Part shown: positions 50,490 through 57,989 of the stretch, in pieces
Layout of the letters: every line of letters begins with the position of its first letter
Numbering within the stretch: the stretch's first letter is position 1
NCBI RefSeq assembly: GCF_000716785.1
Contig: NZ_JNYY01000021.1
Span: 45,311 to 109,310 of the forward strand
DNA: 64,000 nt
Source of the DNA: Amycolatopsis vancoresmycina
GTDB taxonomy: Bacteria; Actinomycetota; Actinomycetes; Mycobacteriales; Pseudonocardiaceae
Reading direction: 5' to 3'
Translations under genes and position numbers: made by a program
The notes under the pieces: generated by a model
What the model was told of the DNA's origin: nothing
The model's input: only the letters and a program-made list of their open reading frames with translations
The model's database searches: none

Positions 50490-51260
50490 ATGCCCCGTCC
50501 GAAACACGTTCCCGCGAGCGATCTGCGCCTCCCGGACGCGCTGCAGCCGGGGCGGCCGAAAGGCGACCAGCTGCGCGAAATCCTGGAAAGCGTCGCGACC
50601 GAAGCCGGGCCCGGGCGGCTGATGCCGTCGGAACGGTTCCTCGCCGAGCACTTCCAGGTGGCGCGCGGCACCGTGCGGCAGGAGGTCAACCGGCTGGTCG
50701 CCGACGGCGTCCTCTACCGCCAGCACGGCACCGCGACGTTCACCGCCGAACGGCAGGCCGCGCACATCGACATGCTGACCTCGTTCACCGAGGACATGCA
50801 GGCCCGCGGCGTGGTCCCGAAGACCAAGGTGCTGCACGCCGAGGTCGAGAGCGCGGGCCCGCGCATCGCCGGCCGGCTCAACGTGCCGCCCGGTGCGCGG
50901 GTGTTCCGGCTGGAACGGCTGCGGTACGTCGAGGACGAGCCGTTCGCCGTCGAACGCACCAACCTGTCCGTCGACCGGTTCCCGGACATCGAGCTGTTCG
51001 ACTGGGAAACCCAGTCCCTGCACCGCACGATCGAGGAACGCTGGGGCGTCCGCGCCGAGTGGAACGACACCGCGATCTCCGCGGTACTGCCGAACACCAG
51101 CGACGCGGCCCTGCTCGGCATCGAAGCCACCCAGCCGTGCCTGATCATCGAAGGCACCCTGCACGACCAGAGCGGCGGCGTCATCGAAGCCGGCCGGTCG
51201 CTGTACCGGGCCGACCGCTACACCGTCTTCACCCAGGCGCGGCGCAGCCCGGCCTCCTGA
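50490..51260 (+). CDS. GntR-family (HutC/UTRA) regulator
   Basis: A 256-residue regulator. The N-terminal GntR winged helix is LREILESVATEAGPGRLMPSERFLAEHFQVARGTVRQEVNRLVADGVLYRQHGTATF. The C-terminal UTRA ligand domain follows (ERLRYVEDEPFAVERTNLS to the end), as in DasR and NagR, which bind phosphorylated sugars. Its stop is 4 nt from the stop of the convergent PTS operon. Inverted ATACTGGT/ACCAGTAT and GTATATAC sites at the PTS promoter match HutC-type operators, so it is the likely repressor of that operon. Confidence 0.92.
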   Translation: MPRPKHVPASDLRLPDALQPGRPKGDQLREILESVATEAGPGRLMPSERFLAEHFQVARGTVRQEVNRLVADGVLYRQHGTATFTAERQAAHIDMLTSFTEDMQARGVVPKTKVLHAEVESAGPRIAGRLNVPPGARVFRLERLRYVEDEPFAVERTNLSVDRFPDIELFDWETQSLHRTIEERWGVRAEWNDTAISAVLPNTSDAALLGIEATQPCLIIEGTLHDQSGGVIEAGRSLYRADRYTVFTQARRSPAS

Positions 51261-51264
51261 GGCG

Positions 51265-52572
51265 TCAACAGCCGGACTGGTGCGCCCGCAGCACCCGCAG
51301 GCAGTGCTCCACCAGCACGTCCGGGGACTCCGGGCCGAACAGCGTCACGTACGACTCGTAGATCCCGTCGCGGTGGCCGTCGGCGTCCGGCAGGTAGCCC
51401 AGGTACCCGTCCGTGTAGCCGATCACCCGCGTGTGGCGGAACGGGCTGCCGCGGCGGATGCGCAGGCCCAGCGACGCGAACAGCTCGAACGGCGTGTGCA
51501 GCCAGGCGATCTCCCCCAGCGACACCACGCTGACCGGCACCTCGGCGCAGCCGGTGGGCCGGCCGCCCGCCGCCATCGTCGCGAGCATCGCGCAGCCCTC
51601 GTAGCGGGTCTGCGCGATGCGGACCGCCGGGTGGTCCTCGCCGTGGCGGGCCAGCTCGCGCTGCCACTCCGCCTCCGCCGCGTCGCGCAGCTCCACGCTG
51701 TCCTCCAGCGACGGCACCTCGCGGTAGGGCAGGTGCAGCGTGGACCGGGTCAGCCGGACCGGGCCGGCGGCCGCGGCCGGTGACGACACCGCCGCGAGCG
51801 TTCGCGCGATCGACGTCGCCAGGTGGCCGCCGAGCGTGCGGACCTCGGCGTGGTCGCGGCCGCGGCGGACGAACCGGGAGCTGGCGTCGCCCGCCGCACC
51901 CTGCAGGAACGCCGCCACCGGCTGCCCGACCAGCGTCGCCAGCTCGCGACGGGTCGCGCCCGGCCAGTCCGCCGACCAGGCGAGGTTGTCCGGGCCGAGC
52001 ACGGTGGGGTGGCTCGCGTAGTCGAACAGCAGCGCGGCCGGGCTGCCGTCGTCGCGGCGCAGTTCGAGGACGCCGAACGACGTGTCGTGCGGCCCGTCGG
52101 GCCGGTAGCGGTTGCCGCCGACGGCCTCCGTCTCGCCCGCGTGCCAGCGCGCCCGCACCCGGCCGCGGCAGGCGCGCAGCCGCAGCGCGGCGCCGGTGAC
52201 CTTCTCCGCCATCCGGCCGACCAGCCCGGCGTCGCGCTGCCCCGGCAGCCCGGGGTGCAGCTGGCCGGTCCAGCCCTCCGGCCCGGAATGCGTGTGCGAC
52301 GCGCAGACCAGCACCCGGTCGGGGTCGATCTCCACCGCCGCGGCGACCGCGTCGGCCAGGATGCGGGTCAGTCCGGCGTCGACCGCCAGCGCGTCCAGCG
52401 CCACCCACACCACGCCGGGGTCGTCCTCGGTGGACAGCCAGATCAGCGACGCCTCGAGGTCGTCGTGCGTGCCGGTCGCGACGCCGTGTCTCGCCAGGTA
52501 ACCGCCGAGCCGGTGCCCGGGTCCCGGCGTGATCCGGACGTCTTGCGCGGCCAGCAGGAGCGCGGCGGTCAC
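51265..52572 (-). CDS. Neutral/alkaline ceramidase-like hydrolase
   Basis: A 435-residue protein resembling the N-terminal domain of neutral/alkaline non-lysosomal ceramidases. It contains QDVRITPGPGHRLGGYL at the start, VLVCASHTHSGPEGW with metal-binding His93 and His95, FDYASHPTVLGPDN and FLQGAAGDASSRF. These are amidases with a zinc site; related proteins of unknown substrate occur in sugar operons. No signal peptide is visible, so it acts in the cytoplasm. The GTG overlaps the stop of the PTS IIA gene (GTGA at 52569-52572). In this setting it probably processes the imported phosphorylated compound, perhaps an N-acyl or amide group. Confidence 0.75.
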   Translation of the reverse strand: MTAALLLAAQDVRITPGPGHRLGGYLARHGVATGTHDDLEASLIWLSTEDDPGVVWVALDALAVDAGLTRILADAVAAAVEIDPDRVLVCASHTHSGPEGWTGQLHPGLPGQRDAGLVGRMAEKVTGAALRLRACRGRVRARWHAGETEAVGGNRYRPDGPHDTSFGVLELRRDDGSPAALLFDYASHPTVLGPDNLAWSADWPGATRRELATLVGQPVAAFLQGAAGDASSRFVRRGRDHAEVRTLGGHLATSIARTLAAVSSPAAAAGPVRLTRSTLHLPYREVPSLEDSVELRDAAEAEWQRELARHGEDHPAVRIAQTRYEGCAMLATMAAGGRPTGCAEVPVSVVSLGEIAWLHTPFELFASLGLRIRRGSPFRHTRVIGYTDGYLGYLPDADGHRDGIYESYVTLFGPESPDVLVEHCLRVLRAHQSGC

Positions 52573-52961
52573 CAGGTCGATTCCAGGACGTCGACGACGC
52601 CGTCGCGGCCGGCGGCGCGGGCCACCCCGGCGAGCTCGGTGACGTCGTCGGTCGTGTGCAGCAGGACTTCCAGCAGCATCGGCAGGTTCAGCCCGGAGAC
52701 CAGCTCGATGCGCGGGCCGGGGCCGGCGGCGAGCGCGCGGACGGCGTTGAACGGCGAGCCGCCGTGCAGGTCGGCGAGCACGAGCACGCCGTCGGCGTCG
52801 TGGGCGAGCTCGAGCACCCGGCGGCCGAACTCCTCGGGGCTGTCGCGCGGGCTCAGCTCGCACACCTTCAGCCGCGACTGCGGGCCGAGGATCATCTCGG
52901 CGGCCTCCCCGACACCGGAGGGCAGGCGGCCGTGACCGGCCAGGATGATCGGGACGGACAT
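52569..52961 (-). CDS. PTS system mannose-family IIA component
   Basis: A 130-residue EIIA(Man) protein that relays phosphate from HPr to IIB. The phosphorylated residue is His10 in IILAGHGRLPSG; VLVLADLHGGSPFNAVRAL and LVSGLNLPMLLEVLL are family hallmarks. It starts 11 nt after the IIC-IID gene and overlaps the hydrolase gene. Mannose-family PTS genes are uncommon in actinomycetes. Confidence 0.93.
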   Translation of the reverse strand: MSVPIILAGHGRLPSGVGEAAEMILGPQSRLKVCELSPRDSPEEFGRRVLELAHDADGVLVLADLHGGSPFNAVRALAAGPGPRIELVSGLNLPMLLEVLLHTTDDVTELAGVARAAGRDGVVDVLESTW

Positions 52962-52972
52962 GACGGCTCCCC

Positions 52973-54592
52973 CTAACTCTTCGCCGGGGCCGACGGCGCG
53001 AACCAGCCGAGCCACCCCAGGACGACCCCGGCGACGACGACGATGCCGATGACCCAGACCGGCCGCAGCCGGGCCTTGACCGTCAGCAGGTACACCCCGG
53101 CCGTGACCAGCACCGGAAGCAGGAACGGCAGCAGCTCGTCGAGCCGGTCCTGGATCGCCACCGACTGCGTCACCGGCTGCCCCTGGACCGTGGTGGTCTG
53201 CCGGTAGGTGAGGGTGGTGACGACCTTGACGATCGACGGGATGAACCCGCCGAGCACGACGAACCCCAGCACGGTCGCCCCCTGGGCGACGCGCGCGAGC
53301 GCACCGGCGGCGAGGTGCCCGGCCAGCCGTTTGCCCTCGCGGTAGGCGAACCCGAACTGCCAGCGCCGGATCAGCGCGTACGGCACGAGCACCATCACCG
53401 CGGCGAAGGCCGGCCCGAGCCAGTTGCCCTGCAGCGCCCACGACGCGCCCATGGTGAAGACGATGCTGTTGTAGAGCGCGAAGACGACGGTGTCGCCGAT
53501 GCCGGCCAGCGGCCCCATCAGCGCGACCTTGGTGCTCGCCGCCGACTTCGGCGTGCCCGCCTCCTCCAGCGCGACGCTGGAGCCGAGGATCAGCGGGCCG
53601 CCGACGAGCACGGAGGTGTTGAAGAACTGCAGGTGCCGCTGCAGGCCGGCGACGTAGTCGGCCTTCTCCGGGTAGAGCCGGCGCAGCACGGGTTCCATCG
53701 AGTACGCGAAGCCGAGGGCCTGCATCCGCTCGTAGTTCCAGGAGATCTGGCTGGACCAGAAGTACCGGCGGAACGCGCGGCGCAGGTCCTGTTTCGTCAG
53801 CCGCGGGTCCGCGGCGGGCTCTTCGGCCGCGGCCTCGGGCACCGCGAGCACCGGTTCGTCGCGCTTCAATGTCACGAACAGCATCGCGACCGCGACGCCG
53901 ACCAGCGCGATCCCCAGCACCGGCAGTTTCAGGTAGGCGAACCCGACGAACCCGATGAGCAGCAGGTACCAGTACCGCGACAGCTCCATCATGCCGAGCA
54001 GCAGCGCGAAGCCGACCGCCGGCAGCAGCGACCCGGCGAGCGTCATGCCCTGCACGAACCCGGCCGGGATGCTCGCGGTGATGTCCTTGACCAGCCCGCC
54101 GGACGCGGCGAGCGCGGCCAGGAACGTCGGGATCGCGCGGACCGCGACCCACGGGACCAGGCTGACCCAGTGGATCACCGCCAGGCCGCGCGCGTTGCCG
54201 TCGGCGGCGTAGCCGTCGGCCCGGTGCACCAGCGCGGTGGTCACCATCTTGCCCACCGGGTCCAGCGCCGAGAGCAGGATCGCCGCGGGCAGCCCGACGC
54301 CGATCCCGATCGCGGCCTGCGCCGCCGGCGCACCGGCGGCGCCCGCGGCCAGCGCGGTGCCGACGATCGCGCCGGTCTGGTAGTCCGGGATGGTGGCGCC
54401 GCCGTAGGTGTAGACGCCGAGCGCGGCCAGCTCCAGCGTCGCGCCGATCAGCAGGCCGAGCAGCGGATGGCCGGTGATCAGCCCGGCCACCGAGCCGGCG
54501 ATCAGCGGGCGCTGGGCGTAGATGAGGAACGGCCCGAGGCCGTCGTACGTGCAGTAGATCGCCCAGAGGGTCAGGGCCAACGCGACGAGCAT
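52973..54592 (-). CDS. PTS mannose-family fused IIC-IID membrane component
   Basis: A 539-residue fusion. Residues 1-245 are the IIC channel domain (PLIAGSVAGLITGHPLLGLLIGATLELAALGVYTYGGATIPD, GMTLAGSLLPAVGFALLLGMM). A charged Ala/Glu/Pro-rich linker (EPVLAVPEAAAEEPAADPRLTKQDL) leads to the IID domain (270-539: QISWNYERMQALGFAYSMEPVLRRLYP, FFNTSVLVGGPLILGSSVALEE, KVALMGPLAGIGDTVVF). In most bacteria IIC and IID are separate genes. The complex moves a sugar or amino sugar while IIB phosphorylates it. It begins 6 nt after the IIB stop. Confidence 0.93.
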   Translation of the reverse strand: MLVALALTLWAIYCTYDGLGPFLIYAQRPLIAGSVAGLITGHPLLGLLIGATLELAALGVYTYGGATIPDYQTGAIVGTALAAGAAGAPAAQAAIGIGVGLPAAILLSALDPVGKMVTTALVHRADGYAADGNARGLAVIHWVSLVPWVAVRAIPTFLAALAASGGLVKDITASIPAGFVQGMTLAGSLLPAVGFALLLGMMELSRYWYLLLIGFVGFAYLKLPVLGIALVGVAVAMLFVTLKRDEPVLAVPEAAAEEPAADPRLTKQDLRRAFRRYFWSSQISWNYERMQALGFAYSMEPVLRRLYPEKADYVAGLQRHLQFFNTSVLVGGPLILGSSVALEEAGTPKSAASTKVALMGPLAGIGDTVVFALYNSIVFTMGASWALQGNWLGPAFAAVMVLVPYALIRRWQFGFAYREGKRLAGHLAAGALARVAQGATVLGFVVLGGFIPSIVKVVTTLTYRQTTTVQGQPVTQSVAIQDRLDELLPFLLPVLVTAGVYLLTVKARLRPVWVIGIVVVAGVVLGWLGWFAPSAPAKS

Positions 54593-54598
54593 GCGGAG

Positions 54599-55075
54599 CT
54601 AGAGCCCTTTCCGGTCGAGCAACGAGACGAAATCGGCGGGCTTGTCCTGCGGCAGCAGCTGCGTGACCAGCGGGACACCCGCGGCGGCGAGTTTGCGGTA
54701 GGCGTCGGCCTCGTCCGCGGTGACCGCGACCGAGCGGGTGACCATGCTGCTTTTTTCACCCGGACGGGGGGCGACGTTGCCGACGTTGACGATCTCGGGC
54801 CGCAGCCCGCCCTCGACGAGCCGGAAGACGTCCTCGGGGTGCTTCGCGATGATCATGGCGTCCGCGCCGGGCTCGGCGGCCAGCGTGGCCACGACAGACA
54901 GGACGTCGGTGGGCAGTCCGCGGGCGGCCTGCGGGAGCAGCATGCACTGGAGTTCGTCGGCGGCGACGTCGTCGTTGCAGACGACCAGCCGGCGCACGCC
55001 GAGGCGGCGGGTCCACGCGACGGTGACCTGACCGTGGATCAGCCGGTTGTCGATCCGGACATGTGCCCCCGTCAT
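54599..55075 (-). CDS. PTS mannose-family IIB component
   Basis: A 158-residue EIIB(Man/Sor) protein, the direct phosphate donor to the sugar. The phosphorylated His14 is in VRIDNRLIHGQVTVAW, with LVVCNDDVAADELQ and VNVGNVAPRPG as further family landmarks. GGGAGGAG lies 5 nt before the ATG. It is the first gene of the operon IIB, IIC-IID, IIA, hydrolase, and its promoter overlaps a GntR-type operator. Confidence 0.94.
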   Translation of the reverse strand: MTGAHVRIDNRLIHGQVTVAWTRRLGVRRLVVCNDDVAADELQCMLLPQAARGLPTDVLSVVATLAAEPGADAMIIAKHPEDVFRLVEGGLRPEIVNVGNVAPRPGEKSSMVTRSVAVTADEADAYRKLAAAGVPLVTQLLPQDKPADFVSLLDRKGL

Positions 55076-55101
55076 GTTTCTCCTCCCGGACGGCAGGAGA
55101 C

Positions 55102-55130
55102 ATACTGGTTCGTACCAGTATCTGTGTCAA
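55102..55130 (-). promoter_or_regulatory. PTS operon promoter overlapped by HutC/DasR-type operator
   Basis: On the minus strand TTGACA (55130-55125) and CAGTAT (55107-55102) are 17 nt apart, an excellent vegetative promoter. The perfect inverted repeat ATACTGGT-tcgt-ACCAGTAT (55102-55121) fills the spacer and the -10 box. Its ACTGGT-N4-ACCAGT layout equals the DasR site ACTGGTCTAGACCAGT except for the central four bases. Binding there would block RNA polymerase. Confidence 0.75.
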
Positions 55131-55155
55131 CACTGCCGGTGACCGGCCTTCGCGC

Positions 55156-55191
55156 GGCCGACGGAAGGACCCCTCAGACCTTCCGTCGGCC
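55156..55191. promoter_or_regulatory. 13-bp hairpin in the PTS leader region
   Basis: GGCCGACGGAAGG and CCTTCCGTCGGCC form a perfect stem with a 10-nt loop. It lies between the two promoter-like sites on the minus strand, so a transcript from the distal one would carry it about 80 nt upstream of IIB. On the plus strand a T-run (55213-55218) follows some 20 nt later, so it could also stop antisense or divergent transcripts. Confidence 0.5.
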
Positions 55192-55239
55192 CGTGAGCGC
55201 GAAGTCCCCCTCTTTTTTCGGCCCGGACCCTCCCATAAA

Positions 55240-55277
55240 GGTATATACCAGTATGGACGGTCGTGATCGACTGTCAA
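55240..55277 (-). promoter_or_regulatory. Distal promoter-like site with HutC consensus operator
   Basis: TTGACA (55277-55272) and CATACT (55255-55250) are 16 nt apart on the minus strand. The -10 region overlaps GGTATATACC, which contains GTATATAC, the GT-N-TA-N-AC core of HutC-type operators, plus another ACCAGTAT half-site (55247-55254). It could be a second, longer-leader promoter of the PTS operon. Confidence 0.5.
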
Positions 55278-55413
55278 GACCCTGGCCACGGCGAAATCCG
55301 AAAAATTCTCGCACGGTCGCCCGATCGAAATTCGCGGGGAATCGACGGGGAAAGTTCACCCGCCGGTGTCCGGTCCTGTCAGTGACAGCCCCCGGAGCTA
55401 CTCCTAGGATCCC

Positions 55414-55429
55414 ATTGGTCTAGACCGCC
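55414..55429. promoter_or_regulatory. DasR-like (dre) site
   Basis: ATTGGTCTAGACCGCC contains the perfect palindrome GGTCTAGACC and matches most of the DasR consensus ACTGGTCTAGACCAGT. It lies 85 nt upstream of the MBL hydrolase gene. A second palindrome CTGTCAGTGACAG is at 55376-55388. This suggests control by a GlcN-6-P-sensing GntR protein or by the local homologue at 50490. Confidence 0.55.
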
Positions 55430-55513
55430 AGCCGGCCGGACATTCCCGCCGGAATCCGCGCAACCTGGTCCGGTCGTCGTCGTTAACGCTTCGTCCGCCC
55501 AGGGGAGGAAAGC

Positions 55514-56458
55514 ATGCCGGCCGTCAGATCGAACATCGTCCCGCTCCGGCACGCGCGGCCGGGAGTGGTGGCGTACGTGAAGAGCCCGGCCGAGTGGTTC
55601 GTCGCGAACAGCGGCTGGATCCAGGGCAGCGACGGCGTCGCGCTGGTCGACACCTGCGGCACCGAGCAGGCGACGCTCGACCTCCTGCGCGACGTCCGCA
55701 AATACGCGGGCGAGCAGGAGCTCACGGTCGTCATCACGCACGCCCACGGCGAGCACCACAACGGCCTCGGCGTCGCCCTGCGCGACGGCGGCACCGCGCT
55801 GGCTGCCCCCGGCAGCCTCGACCTGGTCAAGGCCGGCCCGCAGACCTACGGCAACGTCTTCACGTACACGAGCTGGGGCGTGCTCGAACCGCCCGAGCCG
55901 TCGGCGGTCCGGCCGGTGACCGGCTGGCAGGAGCTGGACCTCGGCGGCGCGACGGTCGACATCGTGGCCGTGCCGGGCGTCGCCCACACGGCGGGCGACC
56001 TGGTGGTGCACGAACCGCGCTCGGGCACGCTGTTCACCGGCGACCTGGTGTTCATCGGCGACACGCCGATGGCGGTGCACGGCTCGATCCCCGGCTGGCT
56101 AGACGCACTCGACTGGCTCCAGGACACGTTCCGGCCGCGCACCCTGGTGCCCGGCCACGGCCCGGTGGCGACGCCGGGCCACACGGCCTTCCACGGGATG
56201 CGCGTCTACCTCGAGTGGCTGCTGGAGGCGACGACCCGCCAGTCCAACTTCACGAAGCTGGCGAAGCAGGCGTCCCTGCGCTGGCCGTCGTGGCGCAACC
56301 CCGAGCGGCACATCGGCAACCTGATGCGCGCGTACGCCGACCAGCACGGCCGCAAGCTGGACGTCGACCTGGCGATCGACGCGGTGCTGGCCGCCGCGGG
56401 CGGCCGCATCGACCTCGACTCCCTGCTGGGTGGCGAAGCGATCCGGCGGATCTCCTAG
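55514..56458 (+). CDS. MBL-fold metallo-hydrolase
   Basis: A 314-residue metallo-beta-lactamase-fold protein. The metal motif is THAHGEHHNG (His76, His78, Glu80, His81, His82), with Glu where most members have Asp. Further ligands are probably VPGVAHTAGDL, LFTGDLVFIGD and LVPGHGPV. A C-terminal helical region of about 90 residues follows (FHGMRVYLEWLLEATTRQ to the end), like the alkylsulfatase- or quinol-type group. GGGGAGG lies 6 nt before the ATG. Its stop overlaps the convergent marR stop (CTAG at 56455-56458). Substrate unknown. Confidence 0.88.
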   Translation: MPAVRSNIVPLRHARPGVVAYVKSPAEWFVANSGWIQGSDGVALVDTCGTEQATLDLLRDVRKYAGEQELTVVITHAHGEHHNGLGVALRDGGTALAAPGSLDLVKAGPQTYGNVFTYTSWGVLEPPEPSAVRPVTGWQELDLGGATVDIVAVPGVAHTAGDLVVHEPRSGTLFTGDLVFIGDTPMAVHGSIPGWLDALDWLQDTFRPRTLVPGHGPVATPGHTAFHGMRVYLEWLLEATTRQSNFTKLAKQASLRWPSWRNPERHIGNLMRAYADQHGRKLDVDLAIDAVLAAAGGRIDLDSLLGGEAIRRIS

Positions 56459-56952
56459 GCCACCGGGCCGCCCAGGCTCTCCAGCAGCGTCCGCAGCGTC
56501 GCGGCCAGCTCGTCGCGCTCGTCCGCGCTCAACGCCGCCAGGATGCGGTGCTCGGTCGCCACGTGGTCCGGCAGCGTCCGGTCGACCAGCTCGCCGCCGG
56601 CCTCGGTCAGCGCCACCCGGACCCCGCGGCCGTCGGCCTCGTTCGGGCTGCGCTCGACCAGGCCGCGCGCCTCCAGCCGGTCGAGGCGCTGGGTGATCGC
56701 GCCGGACGTCACCATCGCCGACCGCATCAGCTCCGTCGGGGTCAGCCGGTAGGGCGGCCCGCTGCGGCGCAGGGTGGCGAGGACGTCGAAGGACGCGCGG
56801 TCGAGGTCGTGGCGGGCGAACGTGCGGCGCAGCTCGGCGTCGACCAGCGCGCTGAGCCGGGAGAGCCGGCCGATCACCGCCATCGGGGAAACGTCGAGGT
56901 CGGGACGCTCGGCGTGCCACTGCTCGAGGACCCGGTCCACGTGGTCGGCCAT
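56455..56952 (-). CDS. MarR-family transcriptional regulator
   Basis: A 165-residue regulator with a MarR winged helix: YRLTPTELMRSAMVTSGAITQRLDRLEARGLVERSPNEADGRGVRVALTEAG, with DGR in the wing. ATG 56952 is chosen because a TACGCT -10-like hexamer ends 6 nt upstream, giving a leaderless start; GTG 56958 is an alternative. It is divergent from the EamA exporter gene, with an inverted repeat TTAGCACT/AGTGCTAA between them, so it probably represses that gene. Confidence 0.92.
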   Translation of the reverse strand: MADHVDRVLEQWHAERPDLDVSPMAVIGRLSRLSALVDAELRRTFARHDLDRASFDVLATLRRSGPPYRLTPTELMRSAMVTSGAITQRLDRLEARGLVERSPNEADGRGVRVALTEAGGELVDRTLPDHVATEHRILAALSADERDELAATLRTLLESLGGPVA

Positions 56953-57004
56953 CCGCACAGCGTAACGGATGTCTTAGCGGTAAGTGAGATGGTAGCCATT
57001 TAGC

Positions 57005-57035
57005 TTAGCACTGAGGTAATCTGCCTTAGTGCTAA
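57005..57035. promoter_or_regulatory. MarR operator flanking the leaderless eamA promoter
   Basis: TTAGCACT (57005-57012) and AGTGCTAA (57028-57035) are inverted with a 15-nt spacer that contains TAATCT, a -10 hexamer ending 7 nt before the GTG at 57029. The second arm covers the start codon. Further TTAGC motifs lie at 56973 and 56999. This is a typical repressor layout for the divergent MarR. Confidence 0.6.
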
Positions 57036-57952
57036 ACAATCGACTCGGGGTCCTCCTCGTGACCGCCCTCGCCCCGGCCATCTGGGGCACCACCTACCTC
57101 GTCACCACCGAATTCCTGCCACCCGGGCGCCCGCTGCTGGCCGCCGTCCTCCGCGCCCTGCCCGCCGGGCTGCTGCTGGTCGCGCTCACCCGGCGGCTGC
57201 CGAAGGGCGACTGGTGGTGGCGGTCGCTCGTGCTCGGCACGCTGAACATCGGCGCGTTCCTCGCGCTGCTGTTCGTGGCTGCCTACCGGCTGCCCGGCGG
57301 AGTCGCCGCCACACTCGGCGCCCTGCAGCCGCTGATCGTCGCGGGCCTGTCCACCGGCCTGCTCGGCGAACGCCTGACCCGGCGGACCGTGCTCGCCGGC
57401 GTCGCCGGGGTGGCCGGCGTCAGCCTCCTGGTCCTGCAGTCGACCGCGCGGCTCGACGCGATCGGGGTGGCCGCCGCGGCGGGCGGCGCGGTCGTGATGG
57501 CCACCGGTGTCGTGCTGAGCAAGCGCTGGACGTCACCGGCGCCGCTGCTGGCCACCACCGGCTGGCAGCTCGTCGCGGGCGGGCTGGTGCTCGTGCCGGT
57601 CACCCTGGCCGTCGAAGGCGCTCCGCCGGCATCGCTGTCCGGCGCGAACCTCGCCGGCTACGCCTACCTCGGCCTGATCGGCGCCGCGTTCGCCTACGCG
57701 CTGTGGTTCCGCGGCATCCGCGCCCTGTCCGCCACGCACGTGACGTTCCTCGGGCTGCTGAGCCCGGTCGTCGCGACGCTGCTCGGCTGGCTCGTCCTCG
57801 GCCAGCGCCTCACGCCGTGGCAGCTGCTCGGCGCGGCGATCGTGCTCGCCGCCGTCGTGGTCGCGCAACGGAAGCCGTTGGGCCGGACGGGGGCTGATAA
57901 TTATCAGCCTTTGACAACCGCTCACCGGGACACCGACGCTGAAATGGTCTGA
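57029..57952 (+). CDS. EamA/DMT-family exporter
   Basis: A 307-residue transporter with ten helices in two EamA repeats: VLLVTALAPAIWGTTYLVTTEFLPPGRPLLAAVLRALPAGLLL in the first and LAGYAYLGLIGAAFAYALWFRGIRALSATHVTFLGLLSPVVATLLGWLVLGQ in the second. Such proteins export amino acids, metabolites or toxic compounds. The GTG at 57029 appears leaderless. Its 3' end contains an 18-bp palindrome (57891-57908) probably serving the next gene. Confidence 0.9.
   Translation: MLNNRLGVLLVTALAPAIWGTTYLVTTEFLPPGRPLLAAVLRALPAGLLLVALTRRLPKGDWWWRSLVLGTLNIGAFLALLFVAAYRLPGGVAATLGALQPLIVAGLSTGLLGERLTRRTVLAGVAGVAGVSLLVLQSTARLDAIGVAAAAGGAVVMATGVVLSKRWTSPAPLLATTGWQLVAGGLVLVPVTLAVEGAPPASLSGANLAGYAYLGLIGAAFAYALWFRGIRALSATHVTFLGLLSPVVATLLGWLVLGQRLTPWQLLGAAIVLAAVVVAQRKPLGRTGADNYQPLTTAHRDTDAEMV
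57891..57908. promoter_or_regulatory. 18-bp perfect palindrome, candidate operator of the GH64 gene
   Basis: GGCTGATAATTATCAGCC is a perfect AT-centred palindrome inside the last codons of eamA, 82 nt before the GH64 start. TTGACA (57910-57915) follows directly and could be its -35 box. The AT-rich centre stands out from the GC-rich surroundings. Confidence 0.6.
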
Positions 57953-57989
57953 ACAACTTGCGATCATCGGCCTCGACGAGGAGGTGCCA

